Virus record (IMG/VR): IMGVR_UViG_3300043015_002110
Span: 1-25,186 of that record
Source: a virus
Strand: one strand, 5' to 3'
Length of the DNA: 25,186 bases
The translations under genes were made by a program, and so were the position numbers. The notes beneath the pieces are model-generated. The model was given only the letters and a program-made list of their open reading frames with translations, did no database searches and was not told where the DNA came from. Shown in pieces: positions 14,045 through 21,872 of this stretch (position 1 is its first letter; each line of letters starts with the position of its first letter).

Positions 14045-15757
14045 ATGAAAATAGTTTTTAAGAAGCTACGTTACAAGAATATCTTGTCAACGGGCAACAC
14101 GTTTACTGAAATTCAATTAGATCGGAGATCTACCACACTTATTAGTGGTACCAACGGCAGTGGCAAGTCTACTGTCCTTGATGCGATCGTCTTTGCTTTA
14201 TATGGAAAGGCATTTCGTAAAATCAACAAGAATCAGTTGATTAACAGCATTAACTCTCGTGAGTTGCATGTTGAGGTTGAGTTTACAATTTCGCAAAACC
14301 AATATATGGTACGCCGTGGTATCAAACCAAATATCTTTGAGATCTATCGTAACGGCGAACTAATCAACCAAGACGCCGCGGCACGTGATTATCAAGCGTA
14401 TCTCGAGCAGAACATTCTAAACCTAAACTACAAATCGTTTAATCAAATTGTTGTATTGGGTTCAGCAACATACGTTCCATTTATGGAATTGCCTGCTCAT
14501 ACACGCCGTGAAATCATTGAAGACTTGTTGGATATTCAAGTATTCAGCACAATGAACACACTCCTTAAAGATAAGGTTTCAATTAATAAAGAACATATAT
14601 CAGAAAACAGTTATAGCCGAGATTTGACAGAGTCAAAGATTGAAAGTGCGGAAGCACATAATGCTTCAATACGTAAGATCCGTCAAGATGAAGTTGATAA
14701 GATCAAAGAGAAAATGGGTGAACACATTTCAAAGATTGAATCTGAAAAGGCTGCTATTGAAACGATACAAGATATCATTGAGGTTTGTGTATCTGATATT
14801 CAAGACAAAGCTGATATAAAGCAAAAGCTTGAAAAGGCAAAAGGCATTCATCGAGATTTGAGGAATTCTTTACGGAAAGTACACGACGATCTTTCTTTCT
14901 ATAACAACCACGACAATTGTCCTACATGCCAACAAGGCATTGCTCACGATTTCAAGGAAAATGTTATTAAAGAAAAAGACGAAAAGATTGTTGAAATCGA
15001 AACTGGTTTAACTGCTTTGGCTGAAAAGATTACTGAATACGAAACTCGTATGGAATCAATTTCAAGCATTGAAGATCAGATTGCGTCTGCCAATGTCAAA
15101 ATCAGTGAGCACCGTGCAACAATTAAAATCTCAAAGAATGCGTTGGTCTCATACAAATCAGAACTTGATAAAGCAGAAGAAGAAGTCGAAGCAATTGACC
15201 AATCTGCGCTGAACAAGCTCAAAGAAAAGATGGCAAACCTAAACGGCGATCAAGAAAGGTTGTTTGAAGATAAAGAAGTGCTTAGCGTTGTATCAACTAT
15301 CCTTCGTGATGGTGGCATCAAATCTAAAATCATTGCACAATATATTCCTGTAATGAATAAGCTTATTAACAAATACCTAACTGCGTTTGACTTGTTTGTT
15401 GATTTTCAACTTGACGAAAACTTTAATGAGCAAATCAAATCAAGATTCCGCGATGCCTTTTCTTATGCTTCATTCTCTGAAGGTGAAAAGCTACGGATCA
15501 CATTGAGCATTATGCTTGCTTGGCGTACTGTTGCTAAATTGCGCAATTCAGTTTCAACAAACTTGCTTATCCTTGATGAAACGCTTGACGGTGCGTTGGA
15601 TGGAGTTGGTATTGATAACCTTATTGATACACTGCATAATCTTAACGCCGACGATAACATTTTTGTCATATCGCACCGCGGAGATCAATTCGGTGAAAAA
15701 TTCCATTCTCATATCAGATTCCAAAAAGTAAAGAACTTTAGTGAAATGGCCGCATAA
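14045..15757 (+). CDS. 46: Recombination nuclease subunit gp46 (Rad50/SbcC-like ATPase)
   Basis: The 570-residue protein (T4 gp46: 560) has an N-terminal Walker A GTNGSGKST (35-43), a long coiled coil from about 170 to 430 interrupted by a zinc hook CPTC (C292, C295), and at the C-terminus the ABC signature SEGEKLR (about 477-483) and Walker B LLILDE (about 507-512). ATP-driven closure of the heads controls gp47 nuclease activity, and the zinc hook joins two complexes. ATG directly follows the gene 47 stop (TAAATG), so the two are expected to be made in a fixed ratio. Confidence 0.94.
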   Translation: MKIVFKKLRYKNILSTGNTFTEIQLDRRSTTLISGTNGSGKSTVLDAIVFALYGKAFRKINKNQLINSINSRELHVEVEFTISQNQYMVRRGIKPNIFEIYRNGELINQDAAARDYQAYLEQNILNLNYKSFNQIVVLGSATYVPFMELPAHTRREIIEDLLDIQVFSTMNTLLKDKVSINKEHISENSYSRDLTESKIESAEAHNASIRKIRQDEVDKIKEKMGEHISKIESEKAAIETIQDIIEVCVSDIQDKADIKQKLEKAKGIHRDLRNSLRKVHDDLSFYNNHDNCPTCQQGIAHDFKENVIKEKDEKIVEIETGLTALAEKITEYETRMESISSIEDQIASANVKISEHRATIKISKNALVSYKSELDKAEEEVEAIDQSALNKLKEKMANLNGDQERLFEDKEVLSVVSTILRDGGIKSKIIAQYIPVMNKLINKYLTAFDLFVDFQLDENFNEQIKSRFRDAFSYASFSEGEKLRITLSIMLAWRTVAKLRNSVSTNLLILDETLDGALDGVGIDNLIDTLHNLNADDNIFVISHRGDQFGEKFHSHIRFQKVKNFSEMAA

Positions 15758-15762
15758 AGTGG

Positions 15763-15791
15763 TTGACAGATCGTTTCTTATAGTATACAAT
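15763..15791 (+). promoter_or_regulatory. Sigma70-type early promoter for gene 43
   Basis: TTGACA (15763-15768), 17 bases, TACAAT (15786-15791), about 32 bases before the polymerase ATG. Confidence 0.83.
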
Positions 15792-15822
15792 GGTTATTAT
15801 ATGATACAGTTAAAGGATATTC

Positions 15823-18357
15823 ATGTCTAAATTCTATACATCGGTTGAACGTTATATGAATGAGCTGCGGTGGCGCGGTTACGACAACGGTCGACCTTTT
15901 ATGAAAAAGGTTAGGTTCAAGCCAACCTTGTTTGTTCGTGCTCGAGAAAACGCAACGCATAAATCATTACTTGGTGATATCCCGCTTGGCTCGGTATCAT
16001 TTGATGCTATGTCTGAAGCAAAGCAATACATTGAACAATACAAAGATGTGCATGGATTTGAAGTATGCGGTACAAGTAATTACATTACTCAGTTCATTCA
16101 AGAACAGTACCCTGACCAAATCAACTATGATATGTCAAAGATTAATATCTGTTCATTTGATATTGAGGTTGACATCAGTGACGGTTATGCAGATATCAAC
16201 CAAGCGGATAAAGAAATTACTTCTATTGCTTATAAATCTTCAAAGTCAAGCACATACCATTTGCTCGGCCGTAAGGATTACGATAAAACGCAAACCCAAA
16301 CTGATATCCCACAGGATGATATCCAATTCATGAAGTTTGATACTGAGGCGGCATTGCTGCAGCGGTTCATTCAGATTTGGCAAATGGATTATCCTGATGT
16401 TGTTACAGGATGGAACGTCGAGTACTTCGACATTCAATATATCGTTACTCGTATTATCCGCTTGCTCGGTGAAGAAGCAGCAAAGAAACTGTCGCCTTGG
16501 GGTTCAATACGCCAATCGTCACGAACGTTCTTCGGTAAAGAACAGTTTACCTATATTATTTCAGGTATGTCGGTAATCGACTATATGGATGCGTTCAAAA
16601 AGTTTGGTTACAAATACGGTCCGCAAGAATCTTGGAAACTCGACCATATTGCTTACGTCGTCCTTGGCGAAAAGAAAATGGATTACTCTGATTATGGCAA
16701 CCTAACAAACCTGTACGAACAAAATCCTCAACTGTATCTCGACTATAACCTTAAGGATACTTGGTTGATCCAAAGGTTTGAAGATGAAACCAGTTTGCTT
16801 GAATTGGTTATGACTGTTGCTTACGGCGGCGGTGTTAACTATACTGATGCTTTTGGTACGGTTGGCATATGGGAATCAACAATCTATCGTCGCTTGATGA
16901 AAGACAAAATTGTTCCTCACCTCAAAGGTGGCCCAGGTCAACGTGCTGGCGATTTGGTTGGCGGATTCGTTAAAGATCCTAAGGTTGGTATGCACCCGTG
17001 GGTTGTTTCTTTTGATTTGAACTCGCTGTATCCACACTTGATGCTACAATATAATCTGTCGCCTGAAACATACGTTGAGGATGCTCGAGAATATGTGTCT
17101 CAAGATATGGTTCTTGATGGCAAGTATCAGAATAAATCAGAATATGCGGTCTGTGCAAATGGCGCGTGTTTCAGTAAAAAGAAACTCGGTATCATTCCTG
17201 AAATCATTGACGAATACTATAACCGTCGTAAAGTTATTAAGCAGGATATGCTTAAGGTTGAGCAGGCTCTTGAAAACGCAACAGATCCAAAAGAAAAGGA
17301 CAAGCTGAAACGGCAGGCAAACCAATTACACAACTCGCAAATGGCTATTAAGATTGCTATGAACTCGTTGTATGGCGCAACCGCAAACGTATATTTCCTT
17401 TACTATATTAACGATATGGCTGAAGCAATTACTACTTCAGGTCAGCTGTCTATTCGATATGCTCAGAAATCTGTTAATGATTATCTCAACAAGATTCTCA
17501 AAACGCAAGACAAAGACTATATCATTTATATTGATACTGACTCTATCTATGTTGACTTTGGTCCATTGGTTCAAGCATCCTTTGGTACTACGGATATCAG
17601 CCGCAAGCAAGGCGAGGAATTCCTTGATAAAGTTTGCTCATCCAAGATTGAAGAAGTAATCGAGAAAGGTTACATTGACCTTGCAAATCGTATGGGTGCA
17701 TACCGCCAAGCCATGGTAATGAAACGTGAAAAGATTACAGACAAATCTGTGTTCATTGCCAAGAAACGTTACATTATGAATACTCTCAACTCTGAAGGTG
17801 TTCATTACGAAACTCCTAAGATTTCGGTAACAGGCCTTGAGTCTGTTCGTTCATCAACTCCTGAGGTTTGCCGCGACAAACTAAAAGCAGCCTTCAAGAT
17901 TATTATGAACGAAGGTGAAGATGCCACTCAGGAATTCATTGCTGATTTCAAAGAACAGTTCAAGACATTAGGTCCTGAAGATATCGGTCGTAACAGTGGT
18001 ACTGATAATATTGAAAAGTATACAAACAATGTTTCAATCTACAAAAAAGGTTGCCCAATGCATGTCCGTGGCGCCTTGCTGTATAACCACCACCTAAAGG
18101 ATAAAAAGCTAGGTTCTCGGTATGAAGAAGTAAAAGGTGGCGATAAGATCAAGTTTGTTTATCTGAAGGTACCAAATCCTATTCGTGAGAACATCGTGTC
18201 ATTCCCTGGCGTTTTGCCAAAAGAAATGAATTTACATGATTACGTTGATTACGATCTACAATTTGAAAAGGTATTCCTATCCCCGCTCGAGTCTATCCTT
18301 GAAGCAATTGGATGGTCTGCCGAGAAACAAATGACATTGGATGCATTCTTTGGTTGA
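15823..18357 (+). CDS. 43: Family B DNA polymerase (gp43)
   Basis: The 844-residue replicative polymerase (T4 gp43: 898) has the 3'-5' exonuclease motifs FDIEVD (about 111-116) and GWNVEYFDI, then polymerase motifs SFDLNSLYP (about 395-403), [10 protein letters not shown] and [11 protein letters not shown] (around 570), whose Asp residues hold the catalytic metals. The C-terminal [10 protein letters not shown] resembles the sliding-clamp peptide at the end of gp43-type polymerases. It is continuous, unlike split polymerases in some relatives, and I see no intein. An AAAGGA ribosome site precedes ATG 15823. Its TGA stop lies inside the next promoter. Confidence 0.96.
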   Translation: MSKFYTSVERYMNELRWRGYDNGRPFMKKVRFKPTLFVRARENATHKSLLGDIPLGSVSFDAMSEAKQYIEQYKDVHGFEVCGTSNYITQFIQEQYPDQINYDMSKINICSFDIEVDISDGYADINQADKEITSIAYKSSKSSTYHLLGRKDYDKTQTQTDIPQDDIQFMKFDTEAALLQRFIQIWQMDYPDVVTGWNVEYFDIQYIVTRIIRLLGEEAAKKLSPWGSIRQSSRTFFGKEQFTYIISGMSVIDYMDAFKKFGYKYGPQESWKLDHIAYVVLGEKKMDYSDYGNLTNLYEQNPQLYLDYNLKDTWLIQRFEDETSLLELVMTVAYGGGVNYTDAFGTVGIWESTIYRRLMKDKIVPHLKGGPGQRAGDLVGGFVKDPKVGMHPWVVSFDLNSLYPHLMLQYNLSPETYVEDAREYVSQDMVLDGKYQNKSEYAVCANGACFSKKKLGIIPEIIDEYYNRRKVIKQDMLKVEQALENATDPKEKDKLKRQANQLHNSQMAIKIAMNSLYGATANVYFLYYINDMAEAITTSGQLSIRYAQKSVNDYLNKILKTQDKDYIIYIDTDSIYVDFGPLVQASFGTTDISRKQGEEFLDKVCSSKIEEVIEKGYIDLANRMGAYRQAMVMKREKITDKSVFIAKKRYIMNTLNSEGVHYETPKISVTGLESVRSSTPEVCRDKLKAAFKIIMNEGEDATQEFIADFKEQFKTLGPEDIGRNSGTDNIEKYTNNVSIYKKGCPMHVRGALLYNHHLKDKKLGSRYEEVKGGDKIKFVYLKVPNPIRENIVSFPGVLPKEMNLHDYVDYDLQFEKVFLSPLESILEAIGWSAEKQMTLDAFFG

Positions 18358-18382
18358 CACAATGCACATTATGTTGTATTAT
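18354..18382 (+). promoter_or_regulatory. Sigma70-type early promoter for the MazG-like gene
   Basis: TTGACA (18354-18359), 17 bases, TATTAT (18377-18382). The gene 43 stop TGA (18355-18357) is inside TTGACA. Confidence 0.87.
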
Positions 18383-18418
18383 AAACATAACAGATAAAAT
18401 ATTAAAAGGAACTATACT

Positions 18419-18868
18419 ATGAGCGATTGGGCAAACGATATTTACATGATGCACAACAAGTTTGGTGTACGTGATTGGTTTGAGAAAAACAAAGACAATA
18501 AAGAGTTGATGCGTAAATACCTTATGTTTCGTGCTCTGATGTGTCAGGAGGAATTAAGTGAAACTTTGGTGGCAATTAACGAAGGAGACCCTGAAGAAAT
18601 TGTTGATGGTCTCATTGATCTTTGCGTTTTTGCTATTGGCACTCTCGACGTATTTGGTGTTGATGCTAATGACGCTTGGGATCGTGTTTATAGCGCAAAT
18701 ATGGCAAAAAATCCTGGCGTTAAAGCAGGTCGTCCTAACAAGTTTGGATTACCGGATTTGATGAAACCTGGCGGATGGACTGCGCCTAATCATAACGGTA
18801 ACCATGGCGATTTTGAAAAAGCCTTGGATATTTTGCCAACTCAAAAGAATGAGGAAGGTACTTGGTAA
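18419..18868 (+). CDS. MazG-like nucleotide pyrophosphohydrolase
   Basis: The 149-residue protein carries the all-alpha NTP pyrophosphatase pattern: EELSE (E44, E45, E48) on one helix and EEIVDGLIDL (E60, D63, D67) on the next, which chelate Mg2+, followed by NMAKN. The family hydrolyses (d)NTPs or phosphoribosyl-ATP to monophosphates. Phage members are thought to reshape nucleotide or (p)ppGpp pools during infection; substrate here is unknown. The C-terminal 50 residues (PGGWTAPNHNGNHGDF) are an extension I cannot assign. An AAAGGA ribosome site precedes ATG 18419, and the stop overlaps the next ATG by one base (TAATG). Confidence 0.82.
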   Translation: MSDWANDIYMMHNKFGVRDWFEKNKDNKELMRKYLMFRALMCQEELSETLVAINEGDPEEIVDGLIDLCVFAIGTLDVFGVDANDAWDRVYSANMAKNPGVKAGRPNKFGLPDLMKPGGWTAPNHNGNHGDFEKALDILPTQKNEEGTW

Positions 18869-19065
18869 TGGCTGAACAAACCGAAATGTTTAGTGACGAA
18901 GAAATGGGAGTCGGAACAGATCCTGGTATTATGTCTGACGAAGCAATGGTTTCTGTGTTAATTACAAAAGCGCATTGGACAACAAAGGAACCTTGGACCC
19001 AAATTGCGCGTCGACTGCAGTTTCTATCCGAAAAATACCACGAAAAAGGCGGAAAAAGTAGTTGA
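18868..19065 (+). CDS. Hypothetical protein (65 residues)
   Basis: ATG 18868 overlaps the MazG-like stop (TAATG) and has AGGAAGG upstream; a TTG two codons earlier is less likely. The protein has an acidic, methionine-rich first part (MAEQTEMFSDEEMGVG) and a basic helical end (WTQIARRLQFLSEKYHEKGG). I do not recognise it. Coupling to the MazG-like gene suggests a shared early role. Its TGA lies inside the TTGACA of the next promoter. Confidence 0.7.
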   Translation: MAEQTEMFSDEEMGVGTDPGIMSDEAMVSVLITKAHWTTKEPWTQIARRLQFLSEKYHEKGGKSS

Positions 19066-19090
19066 CATTCTCTAAATGATTTGATATAAT
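19062..19090 (+). promoter_or_regulatory. Consensus sigma70 promoter for the metallopeptidase gene
   Basis: TTGACA (19062-19067), exactly 17 bases, TATAAT (19085-19090): both boxes and the spacing are perfect consensus. An A-tract lies just upstream and the previous gene's TGA (19063-19065) is embedded. Confidence 0.93.
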
Positions 19091-19114
19091 AGTCTAGTCA
19101 AATTGGAGAAACAT

Positions 19115-19528
19115 ATGATTTTTATTCATGTTACTGGTGGAACCCGCCGCGAGAAAGAACTCGTCACTGAAGTCGCATATTGGGCACAAAAGAAATTGTT
19201 GCCGCGAATTCGCAATCTTGATATCACAATCAAAATTCAAAATCTAAAAGGAATATATGCAGACGTGCTACACGCTGACCACCGTAATATGGAAATGCGG
19301 TTGCAGCGTGGTTTGTCGTTGTATAATTTAGTAAGTACAGTATGCCATGAAATGGTTCATATCAAACAATATGTTAAAGGTGAACTAGGAGACTTTCGTC
19401 AATGGAAATCTCGCAAGATATCAGACAAAACAGAATATTACGACCTACCTTGGGAAAAAGAAGCGTATAGGTTAGAAGAACGCCTTGCAATTGAATGTTT
19501 TAAAGAATTAAGATTTGTTCCAAAATAA
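19115..19528 (+). CDS. SprT-like zinc metallopeptidase
   Basis: The start taken is ATG 19115, with GGAG seven bases before it; an upstream TTG lies within the ribosome site. The 137-residue protein contains the zincin signature CHEMVH (HExxH) in STVCHEMVHIKQYVKGEL, with likely third ligand Glu in PWEKEAYRLEERL about 35 residues later. The arrangement resembles SprT-like domains and other small metallopeptidases. It sits behind the strongest promoter in the window, so it should be made early and in quantity. That suits a role in cleaving a host protein or DNA-protein crosslinks; its substrate is not deducible. Confidence 0.78.
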   Translation: MIFIHVTGGTRREKELVTEVAYWAQKKLLPRIRNLDITIKIQNLKGIYADVLHADHRNMEMRLQRGLSLYNLVSTVCHEMVHIKQYVKGELGDFRQWKSRKISDKTEYYDLPWEKEAYRLEERLAIECFKELRFVPK

Positions 19529-19537
19529 CGATAACAA

Positions 19538-19568
19538 ATTGTAACAATACCAAGTGTTAACGGTAACA
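19538..19568. repeat. Two adjacent small palindromes in the 90-base gap
   Basis: ATTGT-A-ACAAT (19538-19548) is followed by TGTTA-ACGG-TAACA (19555-19568). Both arms are perfect in each. No T-tract follows, so a terminator is unlikely. They could be operator half-sites or small hairpins before the GTG-started gene at 19619. No good promoter is visible in the gap. Confidence 0.4.
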
Positions 19569-19618
19569 TTATTACACTCCCAGTATATATAGTTGTATAC
19601 ATTGACAAGGAGTTCAAA

Positions 19619-19855
19619 GTGTGTAGCCCATACATCCGCAAAGAAGCCAACCGTTTACATTGGATTGTAAAAGGTCATCTTATACCATTGAACGAAAGTG
19701 ACTCAACTGTAGAAAAAATCTATGATAGTTACCTCACGCGAATATGGGGAAACAATGAAGCATATGTTCACGAAGATGGTTTCTCTGATGCTTGGGAAGC
19801 AAGGTATGATACTGATCCAGATATCTCCCACGTAGCTGTACTAGGTTACGACTAA
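19619..19855 (+). CDS. Hypothetical protein with GTG start (78 residues)
   Basis: The gene starts at GTG 19619, with AAGGAG six bases upstream. The protein begins MCSPYIRKEANRLHW and becomes acidic in its second half (WEARYDTDPDISHV). No domain is recognised. It sits in the run of small plus-strand early genes, but lacks the standard TTGACA promoter directly before it. It may be read through from the metallopeptidase transcript or use an activator-dependent promoter. Confidence 0.65.
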   Translation: MCSPYIRKEANRLHWIVKGHLIPLNESDSTVEKIYDSYLTRIWGNNEAYVHEDGFSDAWEARYDTDPDISHVAVLGYD

Positions 19856-19893
19856 AAAATTCAAATTAATTTCACAAAAACTGAAAAAAGTTG

Positions 19894-19922
19894 TTGACAT
19901 TCCTTTTCGTTTAGATTAGTAT
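19894..19922 (+). promoter_or_regulatory. Sigma70-type early promoter
   Basis: An A-tract (AAAAAAG) precedes TTGACA (19894-19899), then 17 bases, then TAGTAT (19917-19922). It should drive the genes from 19950 to 21161. Confidence 0.87.
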
Positions 19923-19949
19923 AGTATTATAAATTGAAAAGGAAACAAC

Positions 19950-20225
19950 ATGTCAAGAATCGTACACCTCACAAATGGCGCCACAATCAAAGCTGATGTC
20001 GTTGAATCATTCGACCGCGCAATTAAAAATCCTGTAAACTTCTACACTGATGGTTCTATCAATTGGAACTTCGTTGATGCGGATATGAATTTGGATTGCG
20101 GATTTTATTCAGCATCATATATCTCTGAATGTTTTGAAGTTCTCGCAGATGAATACGAACTCAACAAATCGTGGGATATGTTAAATGTTCTTCGTACTGA
20201 TTACCTTGGTTTGGAGGCAGTATAA
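19950..20225 (+). CDS. Hypothetical protein (91 residues)
   Basis: The protein begins MSRIVHLTNGATIKAD and has a moderately acidic body with FYTDGSINWNFVDADMNLDCG. It has no membrane segment or signal peptide, and only two Cys. I do not recognise it. It is the first gene of a five-gene cluster with tight overlaps, behind an AAAGGA ribosome site. Its TAA overlaps the next ATG by one base (TAATG). Confidence 0.72.
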   Translation: MSRIVHLTNGATIKADVVESFDRAIKNPVNFYTDGSINWNFVDADMNLDCGFYSASYISECFEVLADEYELNKSWDMLNVLRTDYLGLEAV

Positions 20226-20362
20226 TGAATATGCCATGCCCTGAAAGTTTTTCAACATATAAAGAATACCGTGACTCACGTTCTGCCGCGGGTCTAAATG
20301 TTCTTCCTGAGTCGCTTTACAATGCTCTTAAGGCAAACCCATTGCCGGCATCGGAGAAGTAA
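20225..20362 (+). CDS. Hypothetical small protein (45 residues)
   Basis: ATG 20225 overlaps the preceding stop (TAATG) and the frame ends at TAA 20362, two bases before the next ATG. The product opens MNMPCPESFSTYKEYRDS and ends in a Pro/Ala-rich tail. The tight packing on both sides is the main evidence that it is translated. No function is recognised. Confidence 0.6.
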   Translation: MNMPCPESFSTYKEYRDSRSAAGLNVLPESLYNALKANPLPASEK

Positions 20363-20364
20363 TT

Positions 20365-20613
20365 ATGTCAGATCTTAAATTTACAACTTGTGGTGATTAT
20401 ATGTCTCAATATGATGAACGTCACGGCGGTCCATATGATCGTGGTTCTGCTGATAGTTACTATGGCCGTGGCTACAACCCTCATTATTACACCGGTGATA
20501 CGTACCGATCTGTTCGTGTTGAGCTAGCTGATATGACTCCTGCAGAAATTGTTGAATACACAAAAGGTTATAATGATAATGAAGAAGATGGTAACTTCAA
20601 AGACTGGGGTTAA
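20365..20613 (+). CDS. Hypothetical Gly/Tyr-rich protein (82 residues)
   Basis: The protein begins MSDLKFTTCGDYMSQ, has a Gly/Tyr/Arg-rich middle (RGSADSYYGRGYNPHYY) that is probably disordered, and an acidic C-terminus (ADMTPAEIVEYTKGYND). The ribosome site GGAGAAG lies within the previous gene's end. The last 35 bases overlap the next gene in another frame. No function is recognised. Confidence 0.7.
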   Translation: MSDLKFTTCGDYMSQYDERHGGPYDRGSADSYYGRGYNPHYYTGDTYRSVRVELADMTPAEIVEYTKGYNDNEEDGNFKDWG

Positions 20614-20710
20614 AGTCAACGGTAAACTATTCACTTGTGTTTTAGATGCAATTGAATATCGTGACTATTTAGATGCTCATTATGTAAAGGTTGTGTGGGA
20701 ATATGTCTGA
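20579..20710 (+). CDS. Small overlapping hypothetical protein (43 residues)
   Basis: The frame begins at ATG 20579 inside the end of the Gly/Tyr-rich gene (a second ATG at 20588 is possible). It ends in a TGA at 20710 that overlaps the next gene's start by eight bases. Without it, the 89 bases between the neighbouring genes would be empty. The product is basic at first (MKKMVTSKTGVKVNGK) and then forms an aromatic-rich segment (AIEYRDYLDAHYVKVVWEY). It looks like a genuine short gene, of unknown role. Confidence 0.55.
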   Translation: MKKMVTSKTGVKVNGKLFTCVLDAIEYRDYLDAHYVKVVWEYV

Positions 20711-21161
20711 TTTCAATCCTATGTTTACTCCATATGAAATGATGGAGCTCGGCATCTTTGATGGTAAGTACTATGGTGAAAACACTGAGGTCACTAATCG
20801 TGATTTTAAAACTCATCCTACTATTACTAAAACCAACTTATTCATGGAAGGGGCTTCACAGCCTCTAGAAGTATGGCAGGAGCAAGGTTGGATTAAGGAA
20901 CACGATCCTATGGGATGGTTCCAATGGTATGTTAGGTATTACCACGGACGTCGTATTGAAGGTTACGACGAATGGCAAATGAAGCGTTGGAAATCTTTTG
21001 TTGCTCGGCATTCTGCTCAAGTTAAAAAGAATGGCAATGGCGATTTAACTAAACGACGCAAACAACGTCAAGCATTGCTTCATTGGGCTGCAGATCCAAT
21101 TCCTGACATTGACGTTGAAGACAAAGTTAGATATTTACTAAAAAAATATGAAATTAAATGA
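20703..21161 (+). CDS. Conserved-type hypothetical protein (152 residues)
   Basis: The ATG at 20703 is preferred over the upstream TTG at 20691. The protein has a distinctive block: WIKEHDPMGWFQWYVRYYHGRR, then DEWQMKRWKSFVARHSAQV, then DLTKRRKQRQALLHWAADP. It is rich in Trp, Arg and Lys, which suggests a nucleic-acid or nucleotide-binding helical fold. I recall very similar DP-GWFQWY-RF-GRR and QRQALLQWA blocks in uncharacterised proteins from large phages, giant viruses and some eukaryotes, but know no function. It ends 10 bases before the next promoter. Confidence 0.75.
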   Translation: MSDFNPMFTPYEMMELGIFDGKYYGENTEVTNRDFKTHPTITKTNLFMEGASQPLEVWQEQGWIKEHDPMGWFQWYVRYYHGRRIEGYDEWQMKRWKSFVARHSAQVKKNGNGDLTKRRKQRQALLHWAADPIPDIDVEDKVRYLLKKYEIK

Positions 21162-21170
21162 AAAAAACTA

Positions 21171-21199
21171 TTGACATTATCATTTAGTTATTGTATTAT
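21171..21199 (+). promoter_or_regulatory. Sigma70-type early promoter
   Basis: The A-tract AAAAAAACTA precedes TTGACA (21171-21176), then 17 bases, then TATTAT (21194-21199). It serves the gene at 21246. Confidence 0.88.
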
Positions 21200-21245
21200 A
21201 GTTATATCAAATGGAAAAACACACAAACACACAAAAGGTGACATT

Positions 21246-21512
21246 ATGAAAATCAATCAAACAACTCTTCGCACAATCCGTAACGCTGACATGGCAACTT
21301 TGAACGCAATCATCAGCGAGATTAAAGATCGTCAACGTGCTCTTCAAGCTGAAATCGGTTCAAGCTTCCGCAAAGGACAATCTGTTCAGTTCACGGGGCG
21401 TCGTGGTGAAGTTGTAAAAGGCATCGTTGAAAAAGTCAATCGCAAAACTATTGTTGTTAAGACTGACTTTGTAACTTGGAAGGTTTCTCCTAGTTTGCTA
21501 CGAGCTGCTTAA
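21246..21512 (+). CDS. Small protein with KOW/SH3-like C-terminal domain
   Basis: The true start is ATG 21246 after AAAGGTG; an earlier in-frame ATG at 21171 lies in the -35 box itself. The 88-residue protein has an N-terminal helix pair (LRTIRNADMATLNAIISEIKDRQ) and then a beta-rich part, FRKGQSVQFTGRRGEVVKG followed by VEKVNRKTIVVKT, that resembles a KOW/SH3-like barrel. Such barrels often bind RNA, ribosome or RNA polymerase. It is highly basic, which fits nucleic-acid binding. It stands alone between an early promoter and a strong hairpin, just before the tmRNA. Confidence 0.72.
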   Translation: MKINQTTLRTIRNADMATLNAIISEIKDRQRALQAEIGSSFRKGQSVQFTGRRGEVVKGIVEKVNRKTIVVKTDFVTWKVSPSLLRAA

Positions 21513-21521
21513 TGCTCGTTT

Positions 21522-21581
21522 GTATTCAGCTCTATATTTTTGTTACTGTAATGTTACAGTTTCGTATAAAGAGCTGAATAC
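21522..21581 (+). repeat. Nested inverted repeat between the KOW-like gene and tmRNA
   Basis: A perfect 12-base outer stem, GTATTCAGCTCT (21522-21533) with AGAGCTGAATAC (21570-21581), encloses a perfect 7-base inner hairpin ACTGTAA-TG-TTACAGT (21545-21560). No T-tract follows, so it is not a standard intrinsic terminator. It ends two bases before the TTGACA of the tmRNA promoter. It may be a message 3' end protector, an RNase III site, or an operator. Confidence 0.75.
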
Positions 21582-21583
21582 AG

Positions 21584-21613
21584 TTGACATTTGATGTATA
21601 TGTATTATATATA
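21584..21613 (+). promoter_or_regulatory. Promoter of the permuted tmRNA
   Basis: TTGACA (21584-21589) is followed by 18 bases and TATATA (21608-21613). The predicted start, about 21618-21621, coincides with the beginning of the acceptor piece. Confidence 0.75.
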
Positions 21614-21617
21614 TCTA

Positions 21618-21680
21618 GTGGATGTTGATACAAGTCAACGTGCGGACAGGACCCGGGTGCGAATCCCGGCATCTCCACCA
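21618..21680 (+). ncRNA. ssrA: tmRNA acceptor piece (3' half)
   Basis: This part has the T-arm, the acceptor 3' strand and an encoded CCA, but no anticodon arm, so it is not an ordinary tRNA. It begins with a small hairpin GTTGA/TCAAC. ACGTGCGG after it can pair, with one bulge, with CTGACGT of the coding piece to form the long tmRNA helix that replaces the anticodon stem. Confidence 0.85.
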
Positions 21681-21744
21681 AATGTATACTAGTGCCCAGT
21701 TAAGTTTGGGACACATCTGATAAAGTGGCTAGTATACATTTGAT
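21681..21744 (+). other. Intervening segment of the tmRNA precursor
   Basis: The segment begins AATGTATACTAG (21681-21692) and nearly ends CTAGTATACATT (21729-21740), a perfect 12-base inverted repeat. The repeat extends through A21680/T21741 and, with one mismatch, into the acceptor stem. It should hold the two halves together until RNase P and 3' nucleases remove it. Confidence 0.85.
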
Positions 21745-21827
21745 GGGGATGAATAGGATCGACTGACGTATAGAGATGAGAGTAGTTCACCGTGGTGGCT
21801 TACGATAGACAGCCAAAACAAATAAGT

Positions 21828-21872
21828 GCAAACGATAACTTCGCACCATCTGGTTTTGCTCTAGCAGCATAA
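21828..21872 (+). CDS. ssrA: tmRNA proteolysis tag frame
   Basis: The frame GCA AAC GAT AAC... to TAA encodes ANDNFAPSGFALAA. It lies in the coding piece after AAATAAGT, matching the spacing before the resume codon in known tmRNAs. The ANDNFA start matches alphaproteobacterial tags such as that of Caulobacter. The ending ALAA is the classic ClpXP degron. Confidence 0.92.
   Translation, partial: ANDNFAPSGFALAA

Noticed and set aside
15823-18357. Intein or split in the DNA polymerase gene
   Set aside because: The motifs run in one uninterrupted frame at the usual spacing, with no splicing blocks.
19601-19606. TTGACA before the GTG-started gene at 19619
   Set aside because: It lies against the AAGGAG ribosome site with no -10 box at the right distance, so it cannot drive that gene.
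21618-21680. A truncated tRNA
   Set aside because: It has a T-arm and CCA but no anticodon arm or D-arm, and its acceptor strand pairs with GGGGATG downstream; it is the tmRNA acceptor piece.
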